Shown here piece by piece: positions 45,701 to 52,259 of a stretch of DNA of 64,000 bases. The stretch is from Deltaproteobacteria bacterium Ga0077550 (GTDB taxonomy: Bacteria > Myxococcota_A > Polyangia > Nannocystales > Nannocystaceae): positions 1 to 64,000 of the forward strand of contig LNFB01000095.1 of NCBI GenBank assembly GCA_001464385.1, read 5' to 3'. The translations under genes were made by a program, and so were the position numbers. Positions within the stretch are counted from its first letter, which is position 1, and each line of letters starts with the position of its first letter. The notes under the pieces were generated by a model that saw nothing but the letters and a program-made list of their open reading frames with translations, made no database searches and was not told where the DNA came from.

Positions 45701-46966
45701 GTCGAGGCCTTCCTGCGCGACAAGTTCACCAACGAGCAGCTCTACGGCTGGATGCTCGGCCAGCTCTCGGGGGTCTACTTCCAGGCGTACAAGACCGCGT
45801 TCGACTGCGCGAAGCTGGCCGAGCGCGCGCTGCGGTTCGAGCGGGGCGACACGAGCGTCTCGTTCGTCGAGTTCTCGTACTGGGACAGCCTGAAGAAGGG
45901 CCTGCACGCCGGGGATCGCCTGCTGGTCGACCTGCGCCGCATGGAGACCGCGCACCTCGAGGGCGACGAGCGGAACCTCGAGATCACGCGGCACGTGTCG
46001 CTGCGCGACGACGCCCCGGCCGCGCTGCTCGAGCTGCTGTCGACCGGTCGCGCGCGGCTCGACGTCACCGAGGCGCTGCTCGACGGGGACTTCCCCGGGC
46101 ACTACGCCCGCCGCATCAAGAGCGCGAGCCTGACGGTCGCGGCGCCGACCCGCAGCCACACCAACGTCAACTGCTCGCTGACGCTGCTCGCCAATCGGAT
46201 CCGCGTGTCGTCGAGCGCCGGGGGCTCGTACCCCGCGGCCGAGGACGGGGACGACCCCCGGTTCCTCACCAACTTCGCGCCGATCCAGGCGATCGCGACC
46301 AGTCGCCCGCAGGCGGACGCCGGCCTGTTCGAGCTGCGCTTCGACGACGACCGATACCTCCCCTTCGAGGGCGCCGGCGCCATCTCTTCGTGGCGGCTCG
46401 AGCTGCCCCAGGCCAACAACGCGCTCGATCTCTCGCAGGTCACCGACGTCGTGCTCACGCTCTCGTACTCCGCCCGCAACGGCGGCGCCGGCCTCGAGGC
46501 GGTCGCGCGCACGCACCGGGAGAAGCTCCTCGGCCGCGGGGGCCTCGAGCCGCCCCCGCAGTGGATGGTGAGCCTGCGGCGGGACGTGCCCGACGCGTGG
46601 AAGCGGCTCGCGGCGGGTGCGGCCGGCAAGGATGTGGAGCTCGAGCTCCCGATCGACGCTGCGCGGATCTCCGGCCGCTACCGCGGGGTCACGCTCCGGA
46701 TCGAGCGCGCCCTCGTGCACCTGTTCCCGCGCGACAAGGCGCCGGAGGAGCCGCTGCGCGTGCGCCTCGATCCTCCGGCCGGCAGCGGCACCGCCGTGTC
46801 GGCGTGGCTGCCCGCGTGGCCCGGCGCGCGGACCCTGCGGGCGACCGCCGACGTCACGGGAACGACGGGCACGTGGAAGCTCGTCGTCACATCGCCGGGC
46901 CCGCGCGTCTTCGAGTCGCTCGACGACATCGTGTTGCTCTTCGATCTACGCGCGCGCACGTCATGA
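36773..46966 (+). CDS. Tc toxin A-subunit (TcA)-like protein
   Basis: A 3,397-residue homologue of TcA, the subunit that in Photorhabdus/Yersinia Tc toxins forms the pentameric receptor-binding channel. Order: two transthyretin-like beta domains (1-205); a helical shell including VRP1-type CGCEHCSSVYSPAAYFVDLM near 650; a PA14 domain (about 1350-1495); neuraminidase-like/ABC-toxin region (about 1700-2000); an acidic then Pro-rich linker (about 2280-2370); NWELFFHAPLQVAIRLAKDG near 2460 leading to the channel helices with a long coiled coil (about 2915-3020); and a C-terminal TcB-binding domain (FDDDRYLPFEGAGAISSWRL). Size is larger than typical TcA (about 2,500). No signal peptide. ATG 36773 has only a weak ribosome site. 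Confidence 0.9.
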   Translation: MTTPAISIEGRIARDGRARAGEGLIVEVWPVTPGAAPLARAYSDASGRFGLDVAASELLGDHAEFADVELRVVEADRVVHRSRHRLDVADPESYVEVQLPAHDVHDGGGEVHGEVHGGCPPGARVHAVLRTLHDGALADRVVAEAEVDAQGWYRLPYPRPDGPALARVALVVRLHDADGGLLFESEAQRAPAARLRMDLRVPPRAAVRSEFELVVERLHLELGEGPEAVDGLDAEALDELAAWLEVEPYRLGALQRSRALQAHTALPAELFYALGRAGLPLALEDLAELPAAELRCALDEAVTDHVVPASALADRDGLLARLGEQVIDAAIAPGPGAMRPGLAEVLASADLPEAAIRDVLSRYRDRTGGAVEFWESLYAGGEAHDELAEEVRPALELAVELSAVVGGDARLLRSLHELRRAGRWEAIEDLADLDFDTWRGLLEQGEDGSASDAEGIDEALDARAEGILDALEAAFPSRSIRRTLIETDELGAEARRVLERARDHDLLAGSIRERIAADPSVAEGLEGEALDAAIEDIEAVERIARVTPRAHHVPLLVGTGMRSAHAIASTPRRHFVEMYGESLGGRAEAAGVHAQAQQQAAAATLAMVRLLQSLQQSPLVLGGGVQALQATRDQALKDIPDARALFGSVGACGCEHCSSVYSPAAYFVDLMRYLDVSDPKRLEEVRRKLEQRRGWDAAKLASLSRYRPLDALLARRPDLVDIPLTCENTFTPLPYIDLVNEILEARVVDGNAAHDTGKAPADVLRAVPQFIDRRAYDQLQAAVYPTNLPFHEPLAVTRAYLGHLGVARPELLRIFHRGDTRDEVLLAEDLGMSLEELGMVARPPDEPWTHFGIAAADTGGAPWVTALARAPALSSATGLAFAQLVELVEMRFVNGDDAIKLESPTPDCDVDKITVTGLDPSRLVRALRCIRLQRRLGWSFGVLDRALAALGATELDTAMLRKLVDVRRVAARLDRTIPEALSLWAPLDTAGEGSLFAQLLQTRAVAWRTNDANAFALRPDRLELATTADSLDGVAAALLAAFRITGDDLAAIRALLTRRGAAPRLDVAGISAVHRVAMLARALRLRVDQLDDLLQLVPPSADPFAPRDPAATLAFLDVVDEVSATDFTPERLRYVFAPQAAPRRDPGPSAAQVDGVLARIRRSLGDAFNETAPPAEVTLDTVRAKLALLLDTPLVQPAIDALDPRSRTPLDQRRAFFDRHLARVFPDPAAAAARLFAPPEAAAPTSPPPTATPRAEADATAIATTATPATPPATPPATPIDARWRANLEHLLAHLLPVLRAAQLRIAVVQALADALGISTVSTARLVEHALRSRRVAGAPMIQDFHALLGTGLTAAYHANADLSGTPTFTRTDPRIDFAWNGASPGSGLEPTNFSVRWTGRLLPRTAGPHVFAVTTDGAVRLSVEVGDAAQVILDHPGGATGERLSTPVVLDPTRLYAITLEYRNRGGAAGIALQCTVGSGAKAPVATTSLYPTDGLASFAPVVASYRRLHKAAMLVSGFGITDAQLEWMVGPARVLDLDALPVSPDEVGSTAPAAFGRWRQLASVYALRKRLPRAETDLFAVFRATDPGVALDALVAASGWDRAVVTAMLRGFAVDASALTFPGDPMAAPFLPRLGRAMDAHRRLGVSPELIFAWANAIPDADLAAAIVQAAKARYDEKRWLEVAQALNDPLRIARRDALVAFLMPRMGIRNRDHLFEYFLIDVDMNPCMGTSRIKQAISAVQTFFQRCLMNLEPQVPPRLIDENDWKWLKNYRVWEANRKVFLYPENWIEPELRDDKSPIFKELERTILQQEIKKENVESAFIDYLQKLDEVARLDVRAVWYERRTPNRRAAKREGLPPARGPAPTDAPAGVWDGNTYRSHWDDGTYHVFARSFDAPHVWYYRRLDRGRTWTPWEKIDADIEGDHLVPVVFQRRLYLFWTVFREVNKPPLEPDRDAPPYKLGKDWEISVAYSVFDRGKWTRKRLSNEAVTDRQAFVFPVAQAHALASMIKKKEARPPAPRVEGSAWLPKRAYALRATASDDRDELVVHLYRRLVDRVRAQNVIKIPENGDEFLLPTDVAPVAVFRLDGCNGELDAHGIHTDAFVAMRRVGQSVQTSVRSRVGARRRRTPPPSPGVLVPIGPPPFGFGRGGHIDGPAGFRVDGTGLVSTRRGSTSLSLAAGPGRGPTPLLGAIDGKGVRLVPVNDGAMPNAVGLFPFFFQDRRRSYFVRPVAAWNGAPLGRVRLIARPIVGVRAIAHLGRPLPARPTKPKAGGKPARGRRRGEDVEDVEARDHPADPSERSSFDDEREDAEERAWHPDDVSERRSTQRTRRPAPRPAARPVPPPPPIAAPPPRPVIAPPPPRPTPGYEWRLRFTPFEHPNTCRLIRRLMIGGIEQLLDLESTRPSAGRDHTHVAGKWKPNPVSQFARRYRPGPLTDARHPHLDVDFAADNPYGAYNWELFFHAPLQVAIRLAKDGRHEEAQRWFHFIFDPTSDSSAPVPARYWNFAPFRENDEYAGARELMALLSYGGKEQHLIRRQLEVHQQVTAWWETPFSPHVIARLRTAAYQKAVVMKYIDNLVEWGDKLFRRDTMETIQEATQLYVLAGSILGPRPPSVPPMVRVAPVTFRTMRGKLDVFGNWVVKFENSQVRRPFRVNATPDAAGAASVLGMATQYFCIPTNPQLDKYWDTVADRLFKIRNCMNIKGTVRQLALFEPPIDPALLVRAAAAGADLGSVVAELNAPPPHHRFKVLLRRAVALAEEVRRFGKATLDALERRDAESLTTLQTAQASALLEAVRDIGKTRIKQVEEEVVWLALEREHIDLQIQHIATLAQSLMNPQENARQQSLTASQVISTVSEGVDLVSKVLYAIPDFQAGAAGGFSSPFTTVQLGGQMFGDISSAFAESMTKVMSKFETEAEMAEAQAEYQRRQEELMHQHELLLKEKEKLTRQIGEINLKLEIHNAELRRHDLAVDQSRRVEAFLRDKFTNEQLYGWMLGQLSGVYFQAYKTAFDCAKLAERALRFERGDTSVSFVEFSYWDSLKKGLHAGDRLLVDLRRMETAHLEGDERNLEITRHVSLRDDAPAALLELLSTGRARLDVTEALLDGDFPGHYARRIKSASLTVAAPTRSHTNVNCSLTLLANRIRVSSSAGGSYPAAEDGDDPRFLTNFAPIQAIATSRPQADAGLFELRFDDDRYLPFEGAGAISSWRLELPQANNALDLSQVTDVVLTLSYSARNGGAGLEAVARTHREKLLGRGGLEPPPQWMVSLRRDVPDAWKRLAAGAAGKDVELELPIDAARISGRYRGVTLRIERALVHLFPRDKAPEEPLRVRLDPPAGSGTAVSAWLPAWPGARTLRATADVTGTTGTWKLVVTSPGPRVFESLDDIVLLFDLRARTS

Positions 46967-47325
46967 ATCACCTGCGCGCGCCGTAGAGAACCCCGGCACT
47001 TCCTGCACCACCGGACCGTCCGGTTCTTCCGTATCCTCCCGACCTCGATCGAGGGACCACATGATGATCGCTTTGCAGTCTGATGTGTCCTCAACGACGG
47101 TTCGATCGCCGTTGATCGTTTGGCCACTTGCTCGACGCGACGCAATGATCATTCGATCACCGCGCGACGATCACCGCCGCGCCACGGTTTCCCTTGACGA
47201 CCTCGGTGCCCCCTTCTACTATCACGCGACCGATCGGGATGGATCGGAGGCTCGTCGATCGAGGTGCGCTCCGCGACCGCGACGCGAGGCAGGAACATCG
47301 GCAGCTCCCTCGGCGAGGTGATGAC
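46967..47325 (+). other. 359-bp intergenic region with promoter, lower GC
   Basis: There is no convincing coding sequence. It is less GC-rich than its surroundings and holds many GATC-containing words (47040-47270) and a near-consensus sigma-70 promoter at 47192-47220. An in-frame ATG at 47239 could extend the next gene, but the extension is basic and unlike a protein start. Confidence 0.5.
47192..47220 (+). promoter_or_regulatory. Strong sigma-70-type promoter
   Basis: TTGACG (47192-47197), 17-bp spacer, TACTAT (47215-47220). It is the best -35/-10 pair seen in the window. The predicted start near 47227 gives a leader of about 100 bases before GTG 47326 and would drive the six-gene block to 54126. 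Confidence 0.7.
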
Positions 47326-48603
47326 GTGCGCTGGGATCCTTCGAATGAAGCCGTGCTCGAGGGCACCGTCGCTCCGCCGACGGGTGCCGGGGATCGTTGG
47401 GCCACGGCCGCGATGGTCGAGGGCTTCCTGAATCGCACCCCCGCGCTCACCCTCGGCGAGCAGGCGGAGCTGTTCGGCGCCTTCGTGCTCGGCGAGGCCG
47501 CGACGCCCGCGGCTCGGCCTGCGCCGTCTCGCCCTGCTCCGTCTCGCCCTGCTCCGTCTCGCCCCGCTCCGTCTCGCCCCGCGCCCGCCCCCGCCGCGCG
47601 TCCGAGCGGCGCCGCGTCGCGGCCCGCCGCCCCCGCGCCACGCCCCGCAGGCAATGCACCGGCACGCCCCGCGGGTGGCCCGACGCCCACGCGTCCCGCA
47701 GGCAATGCGGCGGCGGCCAGCCGACCCGCTGCACCCGAGCGGCGCGGCACCGATTGGGGTCAGATCTTCCGCGGCGTACAGACGGGGCTCGGCGCCGTCG
47801 GTCAGGGCGCCCAGATGATCTCGCAATTCGCGACGATGTTCGGCGGCAACGATCGCACCGCCCAGGACTTCGCCCGCATCGCCGGTCAGATCGGTCAAGG
47901 CACGGGCCAGGCGGCGTCGATGCTGCAATCGATCACCGGCGGCCAAGTGCCATCATTGCCCGGCCCGGCCCCCGCGGCACCGCCCCCGGAGCCGCCCGCA
48001 GCCGCCCCCGCGCCCGCGCCCGCGTGGTCGCCCGAGCCCGCCGCGCCGCCCGTGGCGGGCGACGCCCCGATGGCAGCGCCGCCGCCTGCGGCCGCACCAC
48101 CGCCCGCGGCACCGCCCGCAGCCGCGTACGCGCCACCGATGCAGAGCGCGCCCGCGCAGCCGGCGGGGCAATTCAACGCGACCGCGCTCCTCGGCCTGCT
48201 GCTGTCGAATCCGCAGCTCCAGCAGGCATTGCGTGCCGCCCCGGTCCTGGGCCAGGCATCCCCGCGCGCCGTGCAGCTCGCAATGCCGCCCGGCGCCCCG
48301 ACACCGTCGGTCTCGATTCCCCTCGGCGCGGTGCTGAACGCAATCGGCGCGCTGACCTCGCGCTCGATCGCGGAGCTGCACGAGAGCACCTCCGAGTTCG
48401 ACGAGGAGGTCCCGGCGTATCTGCTCGGTGAGTCCGATGAATTCGTGGTCGACCCCGGCGAGGCGGACGCCCGCGCGGCGGTGGTGCTGCAGTATTTTCG
48501 TGCCGCCGGCGAGGCCGCGCGGTTCGGGGGCGTCGGCGAATCCTCGCTCGACGAATCCGAGGCCTGGCTCCGCGACGCGGGGTTCGAGGATTGGGGGAGC
48601 TGA
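47326..48603 (+). CDS. Pro/Ala-rich protein of the toxin region
   Basis: This 425-residue protein, of no known family, has an N-terminal helix segment (AAMVEGFLNRTPALTLGEQA), a PAPSR repeat and Pro/Ala stretch, an amphipathic segment (IFRGVQTGLGAVGQGAQMIS), a second Pro/Ala stretch, a hydrophobic LLGLLLSNPQLQQALRAA and an acidic C-terminus (SEFDEEVPAYLLGESDEF). This looks like a scaffold with short helices joined by flexible linkers. GTG 47326 was chosen for the GAGGTG ribosome site six bases upstream. First gene of a tightly spaced block; its TGA overlaps the next ATG (TGATG). Confidence 0.65.
   Translation: MRWDPSNEAVLEGTVAPPTGAGDRWATAAMVEGFLNRTPALTLGEQAELFGAFVLGEAATPAARPAPSRPAPSRPAPSRPAPSRPAPAPAARPSGAASRPAAPAPRPAGNAPARPAGGPTPTRPAGNAAAASRPAAPERRGTDWGQIFRGVQTGLGAVGQGAQMISQFATMFGGNDRTAQDFARIAGQIGQGTGQAASMLQSITGGQVPSLPGPAPAAPPPEPPAAAPAPAPAWSPEPAAPPVAGDAPMAAPPPAAAPPPAAPPAAAYAPPMQSAPAQPAGQFNATALLGLLLSNPQLQQALRAAPVLGQASPRAVQLAMPPGAPTPSVSIPLGAVLNAIGALTSRSIAELHESTSEFDEEVPAYLLGESDEFVVDPGEADARAAVVLQYFRAAGEAARFGGVGESSLDESEAWLRDAGFEDWGS
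47517..47581 (+). repeat. 15-bp tandem repeat encoding RPAPS
   Basis: Four near-identical CGTCTCGCCC[TC]GCTC units within the Pro/Ala-rich gene. Confidence 0.75.
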
Positions 48604-49094
48604 TGACCGACACCCGCTCGATGGAAGAGGCCCTCCAGGCCGCAGTGGCCCAGATGAATCGCAGCGGCAGCAATGGCGCCGCACCGGCACCCATGGATCC
48701 ACTCTCGTTGATCGTCTCCTTGCTCCCGAAGCTCCTCGAGAACCGGGAGTCCCGGGACGACCTCACCGAGAAGCTCGATGGGATCCAGAACGAGGAGCTC
48801 ACGCCGATCCGCGAGCAATTGCGGATCGTGCGGCAGCAGCTGGTCCGGCTGCGGCGCTCGCAGGACGACGTCCTGACCGCGATCGCGCAGCTCCGCGAGC
48901 AGCAGACGGCGATCGGCGACGCGGTGCTGCACCTCGCCCAGCACATGGAACGCCTCGAGATCCTCGACGAGCCCCCCGACGACGCAGGATTCGACGACGC
49001 CGCCCTGGCGCCGCCCGCACCGGCCCGTCGGCGGGCGAGCCCCGTCCCCACCACCACGAAAACCCGCAGAAACCCCAGGCAAGAGCGGTCCTAG
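48603..49094 (+). CDS. Small coiled-coil protein
   Basis: This 163-residue protein, of unrecognised family, has an N-terminal helical region (MEEALQAAVAQMNRSG ... PLSLIVSLLPKLLENRESRD), then a long heptad-patterned helix (residues about 60-120; LTPIREQLRIVRQQLVRLRR), a short Asp/Pro spacer and a basic tail (TKTRRNPRQERS). It probably oligomerises. The start overlaps the previous stop (TGATG) and is preceded by GGGGGAG. Its position between the Pro/Ala-rich gene and the membrane-like paralogues suggests a structural role in the same assembly. Confidence 0.65.
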   Translation: MTDTRSMEEALQAAVAQMNRSGSNGAAPAPMDPLSLIVSLLPKLLENRESRDDLTEKLDGIQNEELTPIREQLRIVRQQLVRLRRSQDDVLTAIAQLREQQTAIGDAVLHLAQHMERLEILDEPPDDAGFDDAALAPPAPARRRASPVPTTTKTRRNPRQERS

Positions 49095-49118
49095 CCGGAC
49101 CCGGATTGGAAGGTCGAC

Positions 49119-50438
49119 ATGCCCAGCGCAAGCTTCAGAGAAGACTACGAGAGCGACGAGGACTTCGAGTCCGACGAGGACTTCGAGTCCGATGAATCCG
49201 ATGAGTCGGACGAGTCGGACGAGGACTTCGAATCCGACGAGTCGGACGAGTCCGATGAATCGGACGAGTCGGACGAGGACTTCGAGTCGGACGAGTCCGA
49301 CGAGGCGTTCGAGTCCGACGAGCGCATCTCCGACGAGGCCGCGTCCCCGCCGTGGATGGCGGAGATCGAGCGCAACCGGGCGCGGCAGCGGGCGCAGGCG
49401 AACGCCCGGGCGATCGCGGCCGATCAGCGCGCCGCGGCCCAGCGCGCAATGGCGACGCAGAAGGGGATCAACCGCCGCCTGGGGACGATCCGCGGCGCGG
49501 CGCCGGTGCAGGTCCGCGCGACCGGCAAGCTCTACGGGACCGGCGTGGTGACGGCGGAGCTGCCCAACGGCCGCCGCACCAAGATGCGGATCTCGCCCAC
49601 ACCGGCGTCGGTGCGCGACGTGAACCAGCTCGCCAACCGCATCGCCGCCAACGACAAGCGGCAGGCCAAGGCCGAGGCCGCGAACTCGCGGGCGATCAAC
49701 CGGCTCGCGGCGGCCCAGGCGTCGGCGGTCAAGCAGCTCACCTCCGCCCAGGTCAAGAGCGACGCGCTGCTCGCCAAGCGCATCGTCGAGGGTGACGCCC
49801 GCCTCGAGAAGCGCATCACCAACGAGCTGAGCGGGCGCACGGGCCTCGCCGCCAAGCAGCGCAAGGCGCTCGTGGCCGCGATGCGCACCACCCGGCGCCG
49901 CGCGATCTGGAACGGCGTGCTCATGGCCAGCGCGATGCCGTTCTTCGCGGCGTACGGCGAGCGCGACAACCCGCTGTCGAAGAAGAACCTCCTGCTGACG
50001 GGCTCGCTCGCCGGTTGGATGTGCGCGGACGAGATCGTGGATCAGTTCACGGGCCGCGGGGCGAAGGCCGGCTTCGGCCGCACGGCGGGCGACATCTGGT
50101 CGTACGCGGCGCCGGTGGGCAACGGGCTGACGGCGTGGCTGCTGATGCGCAACGAACAGCACCAGCGCTTCGTCACGGGGATCAACAAGCCGGAGAATGG
50201 GAAGATCACGGTGGACATCGCCACCAAGCACGTGGGGTCGAACTACAAGGAGACCTTCGCGAAGCTGGAGGGCGTCCGCGCCGTGGCGACCGTGAAGAAG
50301 GGGACCGCGACGATCACCAGCGCGTCGGTCACCGGCGGCGTGCTCACGATCGAGGTCGGCGGCGGTACCGGTACCGCTACCGGTACGGCGACCGACGTCG
50401 AGGTCGCGTGGATGGTCGACGTCCTGCCCCCCGCCTGA
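49119..50438 (+). CDS. Membrane-like island protein A with acidic repeat head
   Basis: A 439-residue first member of a three-gene tandem family. Residues 10-70 are a Ser/Asp/Glu repeat (SDESDESDEDFE units). A helical region follows with a small beta segment GVVTAELPNGRRTKMRI. The core (about 258-353) reads RRRAIWNGVLMASAMPFFAA ... GERDNPL ... DIWSYAAPVGNGLTAWLLM ... EQHQRFVTG, with two to three hydrophobic helices. The C-terminal beta-rich part ends EVAWMVDVLPP. The next gene shares the beta segment, core and tail. No known family. A membrane-inserting or pore-like role is inferred only from the helices. Confidence 0.7.
   Translation: MPSASFREDYESDEDFESDEDFESDESDESDESDEDFESDESDESDESDESDEDFESDESDEAFESDERISDEAASPPWMAEIERNRARQRAQANARAIAADQRAAAQRAMATQKGINRRLGTIRGAAPVQVRATGKLYGTGVVTAELPNGRRTKMRISPTPASVRDVNQLANRIAANDKRQAKAEAANSRAINRLAAAQASAVKQLTSAQVKSDALLAKRIVEGDARLEKRITNELSGRTGLAAKQRKALVAAMRTTRRRAIWNGVLMASAMPFFAAYGERDNPLSKKNLLLTGSLAGWMCADEIVDQFTGRGAKAGFGRTAGDIWSYAAPVGNGLTAWLLMRNEQHQRFVTGINKPENGKITVDIATKHVGSNYKETFAKLEGVRAVATVKKGTATITSASVTGGVLTIEVGGGTGTATGTATDVEVAWMVDVLPPA
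49148..49325 (+). repeat. Acidic Ser-Asp-Glu coding repeat
   Basis: Tandem GAGTCCGACGAG / GACTTCGAG units encode SDED/FESDE stretches at the head of the 439-residue protein. Confidence 0.8.
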
Positions 50439-50454
50439 TCCACCGAGGTGACCC

Positions 50455-52242
50455 ATGCTCCGCTACCGAACCCGACCGGCTCCCAACGCCGCCGAAGACG
50501 CGCCGGTCGAGGTTCGGCCCCGCGACGTCCTCCCGACCCCTGCGGTGGGCCACGTGCCCGGCGCAGGCGTCGTGACGGCGACGCTCCCCAACGGCCGCAC
50601 GACGTGGTTCCGGCTCGATCCGGCCCCCGTGCCGGTCGACCAGATGAACCGGATCGCGCGCCAGGCCGCGCGCGCCGACGTCCGGCACGCGCTGCACACC
50701 CGCGCGACCGGGCGCTCGATCGAGAAGCTCACGCGGTCCCTCGCCAAGGGCGTCGCGTCGGTCAACGCGGCCCAGCTCCGCGGTGATCGGGCGCTCGGCG
50801 CGAAGCTCCGCAAGGGCGACGCGAAGATCGAGAAGAAGATCACCAAGGCCGCGGGCGAGGTCGCGGCGGCCGGGACCAAGAGCGGCAAGCAGCTCACCCG
50901 CGTCGTCGGCCGGATCCGCCGCCGCGCCATCTGGGATTCCGCGGTCATCGCCAGCGCCGCACCGCTGTTCGCCGCCTACGGCCAGCGCGACAACCCATTC
51001 GGCTCGCACAACGTCACGCTCGCCGCGGCCCTCGGCGTGTGGCTCTTCGGCGACGAGCTGACCGACATGATCTCGGGCCGCCCCGACGATCCCCCGACGC
51101 TCGTCCGCGACGTCGATCTGTGGTCGTACATCGCGCCCTTCGGCAACCTGCTCGCCGGCTGGTGGCTGATGCGCGACGAGCAGCACCACCGCTTCGTCAC
51201 GGGCACGGCGACGACATTCGAGGTGAGTGTTCGGTTGCCCTCCACCGGGACGTTGACCGCGGAGCTCGTGCGCGACGTCATCATCGTGACCAACGCGCGG
51301 CGCGAGGAGACCGCGAAACGCCTCATCGAGTTTGCCGCAAGCCTCTCGGCGGGCGACGTCGCGCGACTCGGCGAGGCGCAAGCCCTCACGGCGGCGGCCT
51401 TGCGCGCGCTGCCAGACGACGCGAGACGGGCATTGTTCCGGCTCTACGTGACGTTCTTCCTCGTCGGGGGTCCGACCGCGGAGGAGATCGATCCCGCCGA
51501 GGAGTCGCTCCTCGTCGCGATCGCGACGCTCCTCGGCCTCGACGCGGCGGTGCTGCCCCGGGAGCCGCTCTCCGATCCCGAGCTCCTCGCGACCCTCGAG
51601 CTCGTGGCGCGGACCGTTCGCGAGCGGGTACCCCTGCCGGCCCGACACACGATCTTCGCGATCTCCTCGGCCGTATTCGATGCCTCGGCGCCCCGCGACG
51701 CGGCCGTCCGCACGTACCTCCAGTGGCTCGCCGCGGCGCTCGGCCTCAGCGCGATCGAGATCGTGCACACGTACGCGATCGACCTCGCCAGCGAGCGCAT
51801 CGCGTCGGGCTACGAGGGCAAGTTCCGCGAGCTCGCGATCGCGGCCACGGCCGCGATCGCCGAGGGCACGCTGTCCGACAAGCTCGAGTGCGACACGCCC
51901 CGGGTCACCGCCGCGGTCGACGTCGGCGTGCTCGCGGTGCAGGTGATCGTGCCCGTGTACGGCCGGAGGCAGCGCCCGCTGCTCGCCCTGCCCGTCCCGC
52001 CGACCGAGGGGGAGCCGCAGCCCGCTCCCGCCACCCCACCGCAGCCGAGCGAGCCCGCCTCCGCGGAGGCCCCGTGGCGCCCCGCGTCCACGCACCTCGC
52101 CGCGCTCCGCGAGGGTCGCATGCCGGTGGACCGCGACGAGCGCGAGACGGCGCGGCGCGACCTCACCGATTTCATGCTCGAGTTCCTCTGGACCACGCCG
52201 CCCAAGGTGGCGTGGATCGTCGACACGCAGAGTCCCAAGTAA
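50455..52242 (+). CDS. Membrane-like island protein B
   Basis: This 595-residue paralogue of the preceding protein has GVVTATLPNGRTTWFRLDP near residue 40 and a helical stretch. The core (about 154-250) reads RRRAIWDSAVIASAAPLFAA ... GQRDNPF ... DLWSYIAPFGNLLAGWWLM ... EQHHRFVTG. It differs by an insert of about 320 residues between the core and the shared tail. Part of the insert (AEEIDPAEESLLVAIATLLG, then LQWLAAALGLSAIEIV) recalls TerB-like helical domains, a weak guess. It ends PPKVAWIVDTQSPK. ATG 50455 follows GAGGTG. Confidence 0.7.
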   Translation: MLRYRTRPAPNAAEDAPVEVRPRDVLPTPAVGHVPGAGVVTATLPNGRTTWFRLDPAPVPVDQMNRIARQAARADVRHALHTRATGRSIEKLTRSLAKGVASVNAAQLRGDRALGAKLRKGDAKIEKKITKAAGEVAAAGTKSGKQLTRVVGRIRRRAIWDSAVIASAAPLFAAYGQRDNPFGSHNVTLAAALGVWLFGDELTDMISGRPDDPPTLVRDVDLWSYIAPFGNLLAGWWLMRDEQHHRFVTGTATTFEVSVRLPSTGTLTAELVRDVIIVTNARREETAKRLIEFAASLSAGDVARLGEAQALTAAALRALPDDARRALFRLYVTFFLVGGPTAEEIDPAEESLLVAIATLLGLDAAVLPREPLSDPELLATLELVARTVRERVPLPARHTIFAISSAVFDASAPRDAAVRTYLQWLAAALGLSAIEIVHTYAIDLASERIASGYEGKFRELAIAATAAIAEGTLSDKLECDTPRVTAAVDVGVLAVQVIVPVYGRRQRPLLALPVPPTEGEPQPAPATPPQPSEPASAEAPWRPASTHLAALREGRMPVDRDERETARRDLTDFMLEFLWTTPPKVAWIVDTQSPK

Positions 52243-52259
52243 ACCGCGAGGGGTGACCG

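Noticed and set aside
43298..46720. 1,140-codon minus-strand frame inside the TcA gene
   Set aside because: Composition is Arg/His/Leu/Glu shadow-like, and the plus strand carries unmistakable TcA domains.
47239..47325. Earlier ATG start for the Pro/Ala-rich protein
   Set aside because: The 29 added residues are Arg/Asp-rich without a ribosome site; GTG 47326 has GAGGTG at correct spacing.
49148..49325. CRISPR or satellite repeat
   Set aside because: The repeat stays in frame and encodes an acidic protein segment with a normal gene around it.
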